NCBI RefSeq assembly: GCF_038397775.1
Contig: NZ_CP151650.1
Span: 2,418,001 to 2,482,000 of the forward strand
DNA: 64,000 nucleotides
Reading direction: 5' to 3'
From: Pseudomonas sp. RC10
GTDB lineage: Bacteria > Pseudomonadota > Gammaproteobacteria > Pseudomonadales > Pseudomonadaceae
This document shows positions 1-8,784 of the stretch, piece by piece; the first letter of the stretch is position 1; every line of letters starts with the position of its first letter. Under the pieces are notes generated by a model. That model was not told where the DNA came from, searched no databases, and was given only the letters and a program-made list of their open reading frames with translations. The position numbers and the translations under genes are program-made.

Positions 1-852
1 ACCCGCATCGTCAACTTCAGTCGCCCTGACCATTTTCATTCCGTCACATTGAGCATCGAGCTGCCGACGCGTCTGCGGCCGAGCCTGGTGCTGGACTCGC
101 TCGACAAGGCCATCCTCGGGTGCCGCGAATTATTGGTCACGCCCAAGTCTTCCGCGGTGGTGGTGAAGACCGGGTTGCGCAGCGTTGAATACGAAGTTAC
201 CGGCTACGTGAAATCACGCGACCGACGCTCGGCGGTGCGCAATCAGCTGTATGACCTCATTCACCGGCAACTCGCGGCCACGGAAACCCGGCTCGACCAG
301 TCCCGACCTGCCACCCGGCCGTCTGCCGTGCTCAACACGGTCGGGGCGCTGCGCATGCTCAGCGACGAAGACCGCGCCCAGCTTGAACTGCACATGCATT
401 TGGGTGCCTACGGGGCCAAGGACGTGGTGCTCGCGGAAGGCATCGTGCCGGACGCGCTGTACATTATTGAGTCCGGGGTGATGTCGGTGTCGATCCAGCG
501 CCCCGATGGCTGGCTCGAAATCGGGCGCATGGGGCCGGGCGAACTGTTCGGCGAGACCGGGTTCGTCGATGGCACGCCGACCGCAGGCCGTTTCTGTGCC
601 TATACCGACTGCATGATTTACCGCATCGACAAGGCCGATCTGGAGCCGTGGCTGCAAGAGCACAGCGAACTCATCGGCGCATTGGCGGGGCTGGCGAAGT
701 TCCGCACCAAAGCCCGCGCTTCGATGCTTGACGTCAAGCCGGTGATCACCGACCCGAGCGGCTTCATGGGCTGGCTGCGCAAGAACGTGACGCGCTTCCA
801 GGTGGGTCGTGGGCCGGGTGTTGGACCGGGGCCGACTGACAAAATGAGCTGA
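1..852 (+). CDS. Mechanosensitive channel (MscS family) with C-terminal cyclic-nucleotide-binding domain, 5' truncated
   Basis: The frame is open from the window edge, so the real start lies upstream; only about 283 C-terminal residues are visible. The first residues (RIVNFSRPD, then an S-V-T-L-S-I strand) match the beta domain that follows the pore helix in MscS channels. After a linker of about 60 residues comes a cyclic-nucleotide-binding fold (roughly residues 120-240) with a phosphate-binding-cassette-like segment GELFGETGFVDG. This architecture is known in bacterial cNMP-gated MscS-like channels of the inner membrane. A basic Gly/Pro-rich tail ends the protein. The cassette lacks the usual P-R-x-A ending (it reads TPTAGRF), so nucleotide binding is uncertain. 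The missing N-terminal membrane helices cannot be checked here. Confidence 0.8.
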   Translation, partial: TRIVNFSRPDHFHSVTLSIELPTRLRPSLVLDSLDKAILGCRELLVTPKSSAVVVKTGLRSVEYEVTGYVKSRDRRSAVRNQLYDLIHRQLAATETRLDQSRPATRPSAVLNTVGALRMLSDEDRAQLELHMHLGAYGAKDVVLAEGIVPDALYIIESGVMSVSIQRPDGWLEIGRMGPGELFGETGFVDGTPTAGRFCAYTDCMIYRIDKADLEPWLQEHSELIGALAGLAKFRTKARASMLDVKPVITDPSGFMGWLRKNVTRFQVGRGPGVGPGPTDKMS

Positions 853-990
853 TGTTTCGCACACGCACGGGGCGAGGTTCTCGCTCTCTTTCAGGGATAT
901 CACACGAGGCTCGGCGAAACCCGCCTCTGGATTCAATACAGGGAGTGCTCTAAATTGCTCGCTCATTCGAAAGTCAGCCGAGTCGTTGAA

Positions 991-1920
991 ATGCCTGCAG
1001 TCCGCCCGACCCTCAACCCCCAAATCCTGCGTGTCGGTGATGCCGTCGCGCTGGTGTCGCCCGCTGGCCCCGTGGCCGAAGCGAGAGTGGAAGCGGCGGT
1101 CCGCGAATTGTCAGCGTGGGGGTTGCGGCCCCGGGTTTACCCCCATGCGCTGGAGGCCGAGCATTTTCTCGCGGGCAGTGACGCCCATCGCGTGACCGAC
1201 CTGAACGACGCACTGGCCGACCCCGAGATTCGCGCGGTGTTGTGCACACGGGGCGGCTACGGCGTTCAGCGAATTCTCGCCCACGTGGACTACGAGGCCG
1301 TGCGCCGCGATCCGAAGCTGGTGGTCGGTTTTTCCGACATCACGGCGTTGCACGCGGCGTTGTGGACTCACACGCGGCTGGCGACCATTCATGGTCCGGT
1401 CGCGGCACAACTTGAGCGGGGAGGGTTGTTTGCCAGCACCTTGCGCCACGCCCTCATGAGCCATGAACCGTTGGTGGTCGAGGCTGAGCAGGACGAGCCT
1501 ACCTTTAGCGTGCGGACGTCGGGCATCGCCCACGGCACCTTGTTGGGTGGCAACCTGACCATCTTGAGTACCTGCATTGGCACGCCTTTTTTTCCAGACG
1601 TCGACGGCGCGATTCTGCTGATCGAAGACGTGGGCGAGTTGGCGTACCGCGTCGACCGTTCTCTCACCCACCTGGCTAACGCTGGAGTGCTCCAGCGCCT
1701 GGCCGGCATCGCGATAGGCCAGTTCAGCGAGCCGGGGCACGGCAATAACGCGATCCGTCCTCCCGATGTCTTGCGCGAGCGCCTAGGCGGCTTGGGCATT
1801 CCCGTGCTGGGTGGGTTGTCCATTGGTCACGGCGACCGGAACCGGGCGGTGGCGTTGGGCTGTGCCGCCACGCTGGATGCCGATGCGGGCACGTTGACGG
1901 TGGCGGCTGCCGTCCGCTGA
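991..1920 (+). CDS. LD-carboxypeptidase (peptidase family S66), LdcA-like
   Basis: A 309-residue cytoplasmic serine peptidase of the family that removes the terminal D-Ala from muramoyl tetrapeptides during murein recycling. The S66 triad is visible: nucleophile Ser115 in VGFSDIT, Glu212 in LLIEDVGE and His280 in IGHGDRN; the substrate-binding RGGYG stretch precedes the Ser. Length fits the family (about 300). I chose the ATG at 991. A TTG at 955 in the same frame has a better spaced GGGAG (941-945) and would add 12 residues, so the start is not settled. The gene stands alone between the channel and the chemoreceptor. Pseudomonas usually has another LdcA elsewhere, so this may be a paralogue with a related peptide substrate. 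Confidence 0.85.
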   Translation: MPAVRPTLNPQILRVGDAVALVSPAGPVAEARVEAAVRELSAWGLRPRVYPHALEAEHFLAGSDAHRVTDLNDALADPEIRAVLCTRGGYGVQRILAHVDYEAVRRDPKLVVGFSDITALHAALWTHTRLATIHGPVAAQLERGGLFASTLRHALMSHEPLVVEAEQDEPTFSVRTSGIAHGTLLGGNLTILSTCIGTPFFPDVDGAILLIEDVGELAYRVDRSLTHLANAGVLQRLAGIAIGQFSEPGHGNNAIRPPDVLRERLGGLGIPVLGGLSIGHGDRNRAVALGCAATLDADAGTLTVAAAVR

Positions 1921-1995
1921 ATAAGAGCGTTACCGGCGCACGGGTGTCACCGATTGCCCGATTTCGGTCCGTCCAGCGCGTTACCTTTCGTCGCA

Positions 1996-2019
1996 TTCAC
2001 CCTTCATTTGAAGGGTGAA
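1996..2019. repeat. Perfect 9-bp inverted repeat
   Basis: TTCACCCTT and AAGGGTGAA flank a 6-base loop. There is no following T run, so it is not a typical intrinsic terminator. It lies in the 300-bp gap between the LD-carboxypeptidase and the chemoreceptor and could end the upstream transcript or bind a regulator. Confidence 0.4.
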
Positions 2020-2034
2020 CCTCACGTGTCTCCC

Positions 2035-2061
2035 TGATGAAGATTCAACTCGCGCCGATAA
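2035..2061 (+). promoter_or_regulatory. Possible FliA (sigma-28) promoter of the chemoreceptor gene
   Basis: GCCGATAA at 2054-2061 matches the sigma-28 -10 consensus exactly. The -35 region at the expected distance (TGATGAAG) is weak. Chemoreceptor genes are commonly FliA-dependent. Use of this site would give a leader of about 150 nt before the ATG at 2223. Confidence 0.4.
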
Positions 2062-2222
2062 CTATTCTGGAAGCGACCTTGGCGTAGCTATTTGCCATTA
2101 TTCCGACGTCAAATTCACGTTTTGCTGCTGACCCGTTGCGAATCTGCACGAAAATTGTATGGCCGTGCTGAACATGGCCTCGCTGTGTGCCTCTTTTGAG
2201 CTGTAACTGGGGATAGAACATC

Positions 2223-4193
2223 ATGATTTCGGCCGTGCAATCGCGTTTCGCCAACCTCGGAATGGCGAAGAAACTGGGTATCGGGTTTGTCCTCGTCTTG
2301 CTGCTGACCGCCCTCGTTGCCGCGATCGGCGTCTGGTCGCTGCGCTCCATCAGCGTGCACTTCGACAGCCTCAAGGAAATGACCGCGCTCAACTCGGGTC
2401 TCAGCCGTGTTCGCTTGCTGGAGCAGGATTACGCCCTGCACAGCGACCCCAAGGTGGTCGAGGAACTTCATGCGGGGCTCGATGCCCTGAACGCTCAAGC
2501 CGAGCAGCTCAAGGCGTTATCGGCGGTCAATCAACAGGTGATGGGCCAGGTCCAGCAAGCGCTGGCTGCCTACCGCAAGTCGTTCGACGAGTTTGTCAGT
2601 ATCAGCCAGAGCAAGGACCTGGCGCTGGAAATGGCCAGTTGGTCCGTCTCCAGCGTGGCCAACAACCTCGACGTGCTGCAGGCCGGTCTTGCGGACGATG
2701 GCGCGTACAGCCTCAAGGACTCGCAAGGCCAGCAAGGGGCGGACGTCATCGAGCAATCGGGGCAGGTCAGCCAGATTTCCAAACTGATGATGCAGGCCAT
2801 GGATGAGGCGCGCGTTCGCCTGGACAAGAGCCGCAAGACCGGCTCGGGTGAGGAAGCCAAGACCGGCAAGATCGAACAGGCGGTGCAGGCCCAGGAGCTG
2901 GCGGAACAGCTCAAAGGCGTCATCAAGGACTCCGGCTACCTCACGGTGTTGACCGAGGTCAGCGGCCATATCACCAACTTCAGCGACAAGCTGAACGAAT
3001 ACACCGGTCTGCTGGCCGACGAGGCCCGGGTCTCGCAACAACTGGCGACCAACGCGAAAACCGTGGTGCAACAGGTCAATCAGGCGTACGACGCCGAAGA
3101 CCAGTCGATGATGGGCGAGCTGAAGGCCAACTCGCTGAAGATCATCGGTTCGTCGATCCTGGCGTTATTCGTGGGGCTGATCGCCTCGTTCGTCATCACC
3201 CGCATTATCGTCGCGCCGTTGCGCAGCGTGATCGCGATTGCCCAGCGCATCGCTGCCGGTGACCTGAGTGGCAATGTCCGGGTGACACGCAAAGATGAAA
3301 TCGGTCAGTTGATGCAGGCCATGCAGCAAATGGGCGCGGGCCTGAGTGGCATCGTCAGTGGGTTGCAGGCGGGGATCGAGCAGTTGGCGACTTCGGCGCA
3401 CTCGCTTTCGGCGGTGACCGAGCAAACCAATCTGGAAGTCAGCACCCAGAAAGAAGAGACCGAGCAGGTCGCCACGGCCATGAACCAGATGACGGCCACC
3501 GTGCACGACGTGGCGCGCAACGCCGAAGAAGCGGCCCAAGCGGCGCAAACGGCGGACGACAAAGTCGACAGCGGTCAGGCGGTGGTGCGGCAAAGCATGC
3601 AGCGCATCGAGCAACTGGCGACGTCGGCCGACTCGGCGAGCCACAGCATCGAAAACCTCAGTGCCGAGATTCAGAACATCGGCAAGGTGTTGAGCGTGAT
3701 CAAAAGCGTCGCTGAGCAGACCAACCTGTTGGCACTCAATGCGGCCATTGAAGCGGCGCGGGCAGGCGAGCAGGGCAGGGGTTTTGCGGTGGTGGCGGAC
3801 GAAGTCCGGGCCCTCGCCAAACGTACCCAGCAGTCGACAGAAGAAATCGAGCGGCTGGTCACACGCCTGCAAAGCGGAGCGCAAGCGTCGGTGGCGCAGA
3901 TCCAGAGCAGCGGTGAGCTGGTCAAGTTGGCGGTCAGCGACGCGCTACAGACTGAAAGTGCGCTGGGGAGCATCGCAGTGGCGGTGTCGTTGATTCAGCA
4001 AATGAACCAGCAGATCGCCGCAGCGGCCGAACAGCAAAGCTCAGTCGCCGAAGAGATCAACCGCAGCGTCACCAGCATCCGAGCCAGCGCCGATCAGTCA
4101 GCCCTGGCGATGCGGGGCAACGCCGCGTCGAGCATCGAACTGGCGTCGCTGGGGATGGAATTGAAAGGCATGGTGGGGCACTTCCGGCTTTGA
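2223..4193 (+). CDS. Methyl-accepting chemotaxis protein with HBM sensor domain
   Basis: A 656-residue inner-membrane chemoreceptor. TM1 spans about residues 18-40. The periplasmic part (about 40-300) is long and all-helical, with the look of a helical bimodular (HBM) domain as in P. putida McpS/McpQ, which bind TCA-cycle acids. TM2 lies near 305-330 ([19 protein letters not shown]), followed by HAMP and a long signalling coiled coil with the conserved hairpin tip [19 protein letters not shown]. There is no C-terminal CheR-docking pentapeptide. A GGGGA ribosome site precedes the ATG. The HBM assignment rests on helix pattern, length and general resemblance, so the ligand is inferred only. Confidence 0.88.
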   Translation: MISAVQSRFANLGMAKKLGIGFVLVLLLTALVAAIGVWSLRSISVHFDSLKEMTALNSGLSRVRLLEQDYALHSDPKVVEELHAGLDALNAQAEQLKALSAVNQQVMGQVQQALAAYRKSFDEFVSISQSKDLALEMASWSVSSVANNLDVLQAGLADDGAYSLKDSQGQQGADVIEQSGQVSQISKLMMQAMDEARVRLDKSRKTGSGEEAKTGKIEQAVQAQELAEQLKGVIKDSGYLTVLTEVSGHITNFSDKLNEYTGLLADEARVSQQLATNAKTVVQQVNQAYDAEDQSMMGELKANSLKIIGSSILALFVGLIASFVITRIIVAPLRSVIAIAQRIAAGDLSGNVRVTRKDEIGQLMQAMQQMGAGLSGIVSGLQAGIEQLATSAHSLSAVTEQTNLEVSTQKEETEQVATAMNQMTATVHDVARNAEEAAQAAQTADDKVDSGQAVVRQSMQRIEQLATSADSASHSIENLSAEIQNIGKVLSVIKSVAEQTNLLALNAAIEAARAGEQGRGFAVVADEVRALAKRTQQSTEEIERLVTRLQSGAQASVAQIQSSGELVKLAVSDALQTESALGSIAVAVSLIQQMNQQIAAAAEQQSSVAEEINRSVTSIRASADQSALAMRGNAASSIELASLGMELKGMVGHFRL

Positions 4194-4216
4194 CGGTATC
4201 GTGCGAACGGTCGCCG

Positions 4217-4244
4217 CTGTAGGAGGTATGCCACGCTCCTACAG
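4217..4244. repeat. Short inverted repeat, truncated REP-type element
   Basis: CTGTAGGAG and CTCCTACAG are the outer ends of the REP doublets found elsewhere in this window, here separated by only 10 bases. It lies between the convergent chemoreceptor and benE-like genes and could terminate either transcript. Confidence 0.55.
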
Positions 4245-4257
4245 GGTGCGCCCGCCG

Positions 4258-5445
4258 TTACTTCCGATAATTCAAAATCACTAACGTCAACACCCCCGCC
4301 ACGATCCCCCAGAACGCCGATCCGATGGAGAACAGCGTCAGCCCAGACGCGGTGACCATGAAGGTGATCAGCGCCGCTTCGCGCTCCTTGGGTTCGTTCA
4401 TCGCCACGGTCAGGCCATTGATGATCGAGCCGAACAGGGCCAGTGCCGCAATCGACAGCACCAGCTCCTTCGGAAAGGCCGCGAACAGGGCTGCCAGCGT
4501 CGCCCCGAAAATCCCGGCAATCGCGTAGAACAGCCCGCACCAGATGGCCGCCGTGTAGCGTTTGTTGCGGTCTTCGTGGGCATGAGGCCCGGTGCAGATG
4601 GCCGCGCTGATGGCGGCCATGGTGATGCCGTGGGCACCGAACGGGGCGGTGATCAGTGAGATCAGCCCGGTGGCGCTGATCAACGGCGAGGAGGGAACCT
4701 GATAATCATCGGCGCGCAACACGGCGATGCCCGGCATGTTCTGCGAGGTCATGGCCACGACGAACAGCGGAATACCAATGCTGATGGTCGCGCCCCACGA
4801 GAATGAGGGAGTGGTCCAGACCGGCACCGCGACTTCCAGATTGAAACCGGTGAAATTCAACATGCCGAGCATGGCCGATAACGCCACGCCCACCAGCAGC
4901 GTCACCAGCACCGCGTAGCGTGGCGAGAAGCGTTTGACGATCAGGTAGGTGAAAAACATCCCCAGCACCAGGCCGGTGCGGTGCTGCGCGGCGACAAAGA
5001 TTTCGCTGCCGATCTTGAACAGAATTCCTGCCAGCAGGGCTGCCGCCAGTGAGGTGGGCAGACGCTTGACCAGCTTTTCGAAACTGCCGGTAATCCCGCA
5101 GATGAATACAAGTAGCGCGCTGGTCATGTAGGCGCCGATGGCTTCGGGATAAGCCACATGCCCCAAGCTGGTGATCAGCAACGCCGCGCCCGGCGTGGAC
5201 CAAGCCACTGTGATCGGCGAACGGTAGCGCAGCGAAAGGCCGATGCTGCACAGCGCCATGCCCATGAACAACGCCCAGATCCAGGAAGAAATCTGCGCCG
5301 AGGTCAACCCGGCGGCTTGCCCCGCCTGAAAGATCAACACCAGCGAACTGGTGACCCCGGTCATCATCGCGATGAAGCCCGCCACGATGGCCGAGGGCGA
5401 AGTGTCAGTGAGCGGGCGCAGCGGCGTATGGGTCGCGTCAGTCAT
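4258..5445 (-). CDS. BenE family benzoate/H+ symporter
   Basis: A 395-residue polytopic inner-membrane protein with about 11-12 hydrophobic segments. The N-terminal part (PSAIVAGFIAMMTG, then AGLTSAQISSWIWALFMGMALCSI interrupted by short loops) and the TPGAALL motif are characteristic of BenE transporters, which take up benzoate with protons. Length fits the family (about 390-400). AAGGA sits nine bases before the ATG. No benzoate catabolic genes (benABCD, catABC) are nearby, so the true substrate may be another aromatic acid. It stands alone between REP-type repeats. Confidence 0.88.
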   Translation of the reverse strand: MTDATHTPLRPLTDTSPSAIVAGFIAMMTGVTSSLVLIFQAGQAAGLTSAQISSWIWALFMGMALCSIGLSLRYRSPITVAWSTPGAALLITSLGHVAYPEAIGAYMTSALLVFICGITGSFEKLVKRLPTSLAAALLAGILFKIGSEIFVAAQHRTGLVLGMFFTYLIVKRFSPRYAVLVTLLVGVALSAMLGMLNFTGFNLEVAVPVWTTPSFSWGATISIGIPLFVVAMTSQNMPGIAVLRADDYQVPSSPLISATGLISLITAPFGAHGITMAAISAAICTGPHAHEDRNKRYTAAIWCGLFYAIAGIFGATLAALFAAFPKELVLSIAALALFGSIINGLTVAMNEPKEREAALITFMVTASGLTLFSIGSAFWGIVAGVLTLVILNYRK

Positions 5446-5593
5446 GCGGTCGATCCTTGGAGCGGCAATGTGAACAGATCAGCAAGCCTATACGCAGTTG
5501 TCACAATTCGTTGCGATACAGCCGCCCGCGCATTAATCGGCACAGTTCGCCGCGGCGTGCTGTCGGTCTCGAATCGCCAGATCAGCGATGAAC

Positions 5594-5684
5594 CTGTAGG
5601 AGCGAATTCATTCGCGAGAGGCCGTTGCAGCCGACGCATCTCCATCGTCTGGCCGATCTTTCGCGAATGAATTCGCTCCCACAG
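5594..5684. repeat. REP doublet (REPIN-like), GAATTCATTCGCGA family
   Basis: Left arm CTGTAGGAGCGAATTCATTC and its inverted right copy GAATGAATTCGCTCCCACAG enclose about 45 bases. It could fold into a long hairpin. The same arms recur at 5773, 28606, 32514, 35675, 51154 and 61435. Confidence 0.85.
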
Positions 5685-5766
5685 TTAAGCCTGAGCCGGG
5701 GCGCAGTCTCTGCGGCGACCTCCCACAGCTGAGCCTAAGCCGGGGCACACAATCTGCGGCCACCTC
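5678..5766. repeat. Two imperfect tandem copies of a 44-bp unit
   Basis: The unit begins CCCACAG(T/C)T, contains AGCCGGGGC and ends in GCGGC(G/C)ACCTC; copy one starts at 5678 and copy two at 5722. The first copy overlaps the right end of the preceding REP doublet, and the second runs up to the next doublet at 5773. The repeat explains the space between the two doublets. Confidence 0.7.
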
Positions 5767-5772
5767 GGACAC

Positions 5773-5863
5773 CTGTGGGAGCGAATTCATTCGCGAGACG
5801 GTGGTACGGCCGATACATCTCTATCGTCTGGCCTATCTTTCGCGAATGAATTCGTTCCCACAG
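5773..5863. repeat. REP doublet (REPIN-like), GAATTCATTCGCGA family
   Basis: Left arm CTGTGGGAGCGAATTCATTC and an inverted right arm ending GTTCCCACAG, with one mismatch in the right arm (TTCGTTCCC). The inner loop (CATCTCTATCGTCTGGCC) closely resembles that of the neighbouring doublet at 5594, which suggests local duplication. It ends 30 bp from the stop of the MarR gene. Confidence 0.85.
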
Positions 5864-5892
5864 AAGGCTGTGCAACGCAGATTTGAAGGTGC

Positions 5893-6336
5893 TCAGCCTC
5901 GATTCAGTGTTTTACCCAACGCCTGATTCACTGCCAGCCAACCGTCCACCGCTTCCCGTCCGGCGTCCTTGAACACCTTCTGCAGCAGTTTCACCTGCTC
6001 GCGACGCAGCGACTCTTCAAACTTCGCGCCTTCCTCGGTCAGCGCCAGCAGCCGTTTGCGCTTGTCGTCTTCGGGGGCAACGCTGAGCACCAGTTCCATC
6101 TCGACCAGCTGTCGCAGCGGTGTGTTCAGCGCCTGTTTGCTCACCCCAAGCACGGTCAGCAGTTCTTTCACGCTCAAACCAGGGTAGCGGGCGATGAAAA
6201 AGACGATGCGCTGGTGCACACGGCTCAGGCCCCGGCGATCGAGCATTTCATCGGCCTTCGCGGTGAAAGCCTGGTAGCCGTAGAAAAACGCCTCCATGGC
6301 AATTTGCTGCGTCGATGAATTTTTAAGGTCAAGCAT
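5893..6336 (-). CDS. MarR family transcriptional regulator
   Basis: A 147-residue winged-helix repressor-type protein. The DNA-binding part is clear: RIVFFIARYPGLSVKELLTVLGVSKQALNTPLR is split over a helix-turn-helix, followed by the wing with the D-D-K-R-K-R tip (residues about 85-100) typical of MarR. Flanking helices would form the dimer interface. I start at the ATG at 6336; the open frame extends upstream but that extension runs into the divergent aminotransferase. One of two matching palindromes overlaps this start codon, which suggests autoregulation together with control of the neighbour. The ligand is unknown. Confidence 0.88.
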   Translation of the reverse strand: MLDLKNSSTQQIAMEAFFYGYQAFTAKADEMLDRRGLSRVHQRIVFFIARYPGLSVKELLTVLGVSKQALNTPLRQLVEMELVLSVAPEDDKRKRLLALTEEGAKFEESLRREQVKLLQKVFKDAGREAVDGWLAVNQALGKTLNRG

Positions 6337-6384
6337 ATTGACGTATCCAGGCTTGGCATCGTAGTTTCGGTCAACCAGTTTGAC
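6328..6384. promoter_or_regulatory. Two GTCAA-N5-TTGAC palindromes, probable MarR operators
   Basis: Site 1 is at 6328-6342 and overlaps the marR start codon; site 2 is at 6370-6384 in front of the aminotransferase. Read on the minus strand, both extend to CGTCAA-N5-TTGACC. Their centres are 42 bp apart, four helical turns, so bound dimers would sit on the same face of the DNA. The divergent arrangement with a MarR gene makes that protein the likely binder. Confidence 0.65.
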
Positions 6385-6417
6385 GTATTTCCATTTATTT
6401 CTGCCAGCGGTGATCAC

Positions 6418-7584
6418 ATGGCATTTTCTGAACGCGTCACCCGTTTGAAGAGTTCGCTGATTCGCGAAATCCTGGCCGCTGCCCAGCGCCCTGAAATGAT
6501 GTCGTTCGCCGGTGGCCTGCCTGCCGAGACCATGCTGCCCCAGAGCGACTGGTCCGACATGCCCCGCAGCATTGGTCAGTACGGCATGAGCGAAGGTGAA
6601 CCGCAATTGCGCGAAGTGCTTGCGGCGCAAGCCCGGGCGTTGGGCATTGCCTGCGAGGCGAGCCAGGTGATGATTGTCAGCGGCTCCCAACAGACGCTCG
6701 ATCTGGCCGCCAAGCTGTATATCGACAAGGGCACCGAAATCCTGCTGGAGGGCCCGACCTATCTCGCGGCCTTGCAGATTTTCCAGCTGTTCGGCGCCGA
6801 TTGTCTGACCGTGCCGTTGCTCGCCGAAGGCCCGGACCTTGACGTTTTGCGCCAGCGACTGGAGCAGCACACGCCGTCATTCGCTTACTTGATTCCTACG
6901 TTCCAAAACCCGTCCGCCGTGCGCTACAGCGAAACCGCAAGGGATGCCGTGGCCGCCTTGCTGGACGAGTTTGGCGTGACGTTGATCGAAGACGAACCCT
7001 ATCGCGACCTGACGTTTGACGGCGGCAGCGCTCGCCCCATCGTCAGTCGGTTGAAGCAGGCCAGCTGGATCTACACCGGCACCGTGTCGAAAACCTTGAT
7101 GCCCGGGTTGCGCGTGGGCTATCTGATCGCGTCGAAGGATCTGTTCCCACACTTGCTGAAACTCAAGCAAGCGGCTGATCTGCACACCAACCGCGTCGGT
7201 CAGTGGCAGGCTTTGCAGTGGATCAGCAGCGAGCCTTATGAGCGGCATCTGGTCGAATTGCGTGATTTTTACCGCACCCGTCGAGACCAGTTCGAAGCGG
7301 CCTTGCAGCGGCACTTCAGCGATCTCGCTGAATGGAACAGTCCACAAGGAGGGCTGTTCTTCTGGCTGACACTCAAGGATAAACTCGACACCCGCACACT
7401 GCTTGATACCGCGCTGGCGCAAAATGTCGCGTTCATGCCCGGAGAACCGTTTTTCACTGACCCGGACGCCAATCCCGGTTACCTGCGCCTGAATTTCAGC
7501 CACATCGACCCGGCGCGGCTGGACGAAGGCCTGAAGCGACTGGCCGCTGTCATCAAACAGGCGCAACAGGCCCTCGCGGCCTGA
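6418..7584 (+). CDS. PLP-dependent aminotransferase, class I/II (LysN/2-aminoadipate aminotransferase-like)
   Basis: A 388-residue fold-type I aminotransferase. The Schiff-base lysine is Lys225 in GTVSKTLMPGLRVGY; the cofactor-ring aspartate lies in LIEDEPYRDL (about residue 192), and NPSA precedes it. The start MAFSERVTRLKSSLIREIL and the AGGLP motif are typical of the 2-aminoadipate/aromatic/branched-chain group related to the MocR C-terminal domain; no GntR domain is fused here. It is divergent from the MarR gene with shared operators, so it is probably the regulated target. The amino donor cannot be deduced. Confidence 0.85.
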   Translation: MAFSERVTRLKSSLIREILAAAQRPEMMSFAGGLPAETMLPQSDWSDMPRSIGQYGMSEGEPQLREVLAAQARALGIACEASQVMIVSGSQQTLDLAAKLYIDKGTEILLEGPTYLAALQIFQLFGADCLTVPLLAEGPDLDVLRQRLEQHTPSFAYLIPTFQNPSAVRYSETARDAVAALLDEFGVTLIEDEPYRDLTFDGGSARPIVSRLKQASWIYTGTVSKTLMPGLRVGYLIASKDLFPHLLKLKQAADLHTNRVGQWQALQWISSEPYERHLVELRDFYRTRRDQFEAALQRHFSDLAEWNSPQGGLFFWLTLKDKLDTRTLLDTALAQNVAFMPGEPFFTDPDANPGYLRLNFSHIDPARLDEGLKRLAAVIKQAQQALAA

Positions 7585-7630
7585 TACCTTACGCACACGT
7601 ACCACCGCACCCACGAGGGGAGAGCAGCAG

Positions 7631-8233
7631 ATGTACACGGTTTACGGCGATTACAATTCAGGCAACTGCTACAAGATCAAGCTGATGCTCAACCTGCTGG
7701 GCGCAGAATACCAATGGGTGCCGGTGGACATCCTCAATGGCGAGACCGAGACCGAAGCGTTTCTGGCGAAGAACCCCAATGGCAAGATTCCTGTGCTGGA
7801 ACTGGAAGACGGAACGTGCCTGTGGGAGTCCAACGCGATCCTCAATTTCCTCGCCGAAGGCACACCCTATCTATTGACCGAACCCCGCCTGCGTACGCAG
7901 GTGTTGCAGTGGCAATTCTTCGAGCAGTACAGCCACGAGCCGACCATTGCCGTGGCGCGTTTCATCCAGTTTTACTTGGGGCTGCCGGAGGCGCGGCTGG
8001 AGGAATACCGCTCGATGCACAAGCGCGGTTACAAGGCGTTGAAGGTCATGGAGCAGCAGCTGTTGCGCACGCCGTTCCTGGTGGGTGAGCAGTTTTCCAT
8101 CGCCGACATCGCGCTGTACGCCTACACCCACGTGGCGCATCAGGGCGGCTTCGACCTCGCTCAGTTCCCGGCGATTCAGGCCTGGCTGGCGCGGGTTCAG
8201 CAACAACCGGGCTACGTCGGCATGCTCGACTGA
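7631..8233 (+). CDS. Glutathione S-transferase family protein
   Basis: A 200-residue two-domain GST: thioredoxin-like N-terminal domain (about 1-78) with NPNGKIPVLELEDG and the glutathione-binding LWESNAIL stretch, then an all-helical C-terminal domain with the SIADIALYAYTHVA N-capping box motif. A Ser/Asn near residues 9-11 (YNSGNCYKIKL) would be the activating residue, as in beta/theta-type bacterial GSTs. It lies 46 bp after the aminotransferase on the same strand and may be cotranscribed. An intrinsic terminator follows at once. Confidence 0.88.
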   Translation: MYTVYGDYNSGNCYKIKLMLNLLGAEYQWVPVDILNGETETEAFLAKNPNGKIPVLELEDGTCLWESNAILNFLAEGTPYLLTEPRLRTQVLQWQFFEQYSHEPTIAVARFIQFYLGLPEARLEEYRSMHKRGYKALKVMEQQLLRTPFLVGEQFSIADIALYAYTHVAHQGGFDLAQFPAIQAWLARVQQQPGYVGMLD

Positions 8234-8246
8234 CCGCTCCCGAAAG

Positions 8247-8282
8247 AAAAAACCGGCCTTGGCAACCATGGCCGGTTTTTTT
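8247..8282 (+). terminator. Intrinsic terminator after the GST gene
   Basis: AACCGGCC and GGCCGGTT form a GC-rich stem with an 11-base loop, followed by seven T. The A run before the stem lets it work on the other strand as well. Confidence 0.85.
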
Positions 8283-8387
8283 AGGTCTGAAGTGTGTGCC
8301 CGGTCATCACGCGCCACGGTTTTTGCGCTCAAGCTGCGCACGGTCTGGTTTTGATCGGACGATCATTTGAAGAAAAGGGAGCATTCG

Positions 8388-8774
8388 ATGCGCTACATGA
8401 TGATAGCGGTGGGCATGTTCATGGCCCTGGGGATTGGCTGCTCGGCACAGGCCGAGGATTGCGATTCGACACAGGCGTCGATGAATCAATGCGCCAGCAA
8501 GCAATACAAGGCGCTGGACGATGAACTGAACGCGCAGTACAAGGCGCAGATGGCCTACGTGAAGACGTCGGCCAGCAGGAAAGCGCTGCAAGAGGCGCAG
8601 AAGAAATGGCTCGCGTTTCGTGATGCCGACTGTCTGTACCAGGTGGGCAAGCGTGAAGACGGCGGCAGCATGTGGCCGATGTCGCAGCTGATGTGCCTCT
8701 CGGACCAGACCAAGGTGCGGGTCGAACAATTGAAGGCCTTCAATGCGTGCCGGCAGGAAGGCTGCCCAAGGTGA
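8388..8774 (+). CDS. Lysozyme-inhibitor LprI-like / DUF1311 periplasmic protein
   Basis: A 128-residue precursor with a signal peptide (MMIAVGMFMALGIGCSAQA, cleavage near residue 22) and a small helical domain with several Cys (EDCDSTQASMNQCASKQ, then DADCLYQ, LMCLSD, NACRQEGC). The pattern C-x8-10-C, LN..Y, then W..fRD..C is that of the DUF1311/LprI family of small exported proteins. The ATG at 8388 is preceded by GGGAG; an upstream TTG at 8367 is less likely. The signal peptide contains a Cys, but the lipobox context is poor. Function in this copy is unproven. Confidence 0.75.
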   Translation: MRYMMIAVGMFMALGIGCSAQAEDCDSTQASMNQCASKQYKALDDELNAQYKAQMAYVKTSASRKALQEAQKKWLAFRDADCLYQVGKREDGGSMWPMSQLMCLSDQTKVRVEQLKAFNACRQEGCPR

Positions 8775-8784
8775 GCTGACGTTT

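Noticed and set aside
6337..6870. N-terminal extension of the MarR open frame
   Set aside because: It overlaps the divergent aminotransferase coding region and the operators; the MarR family starts near 6336.
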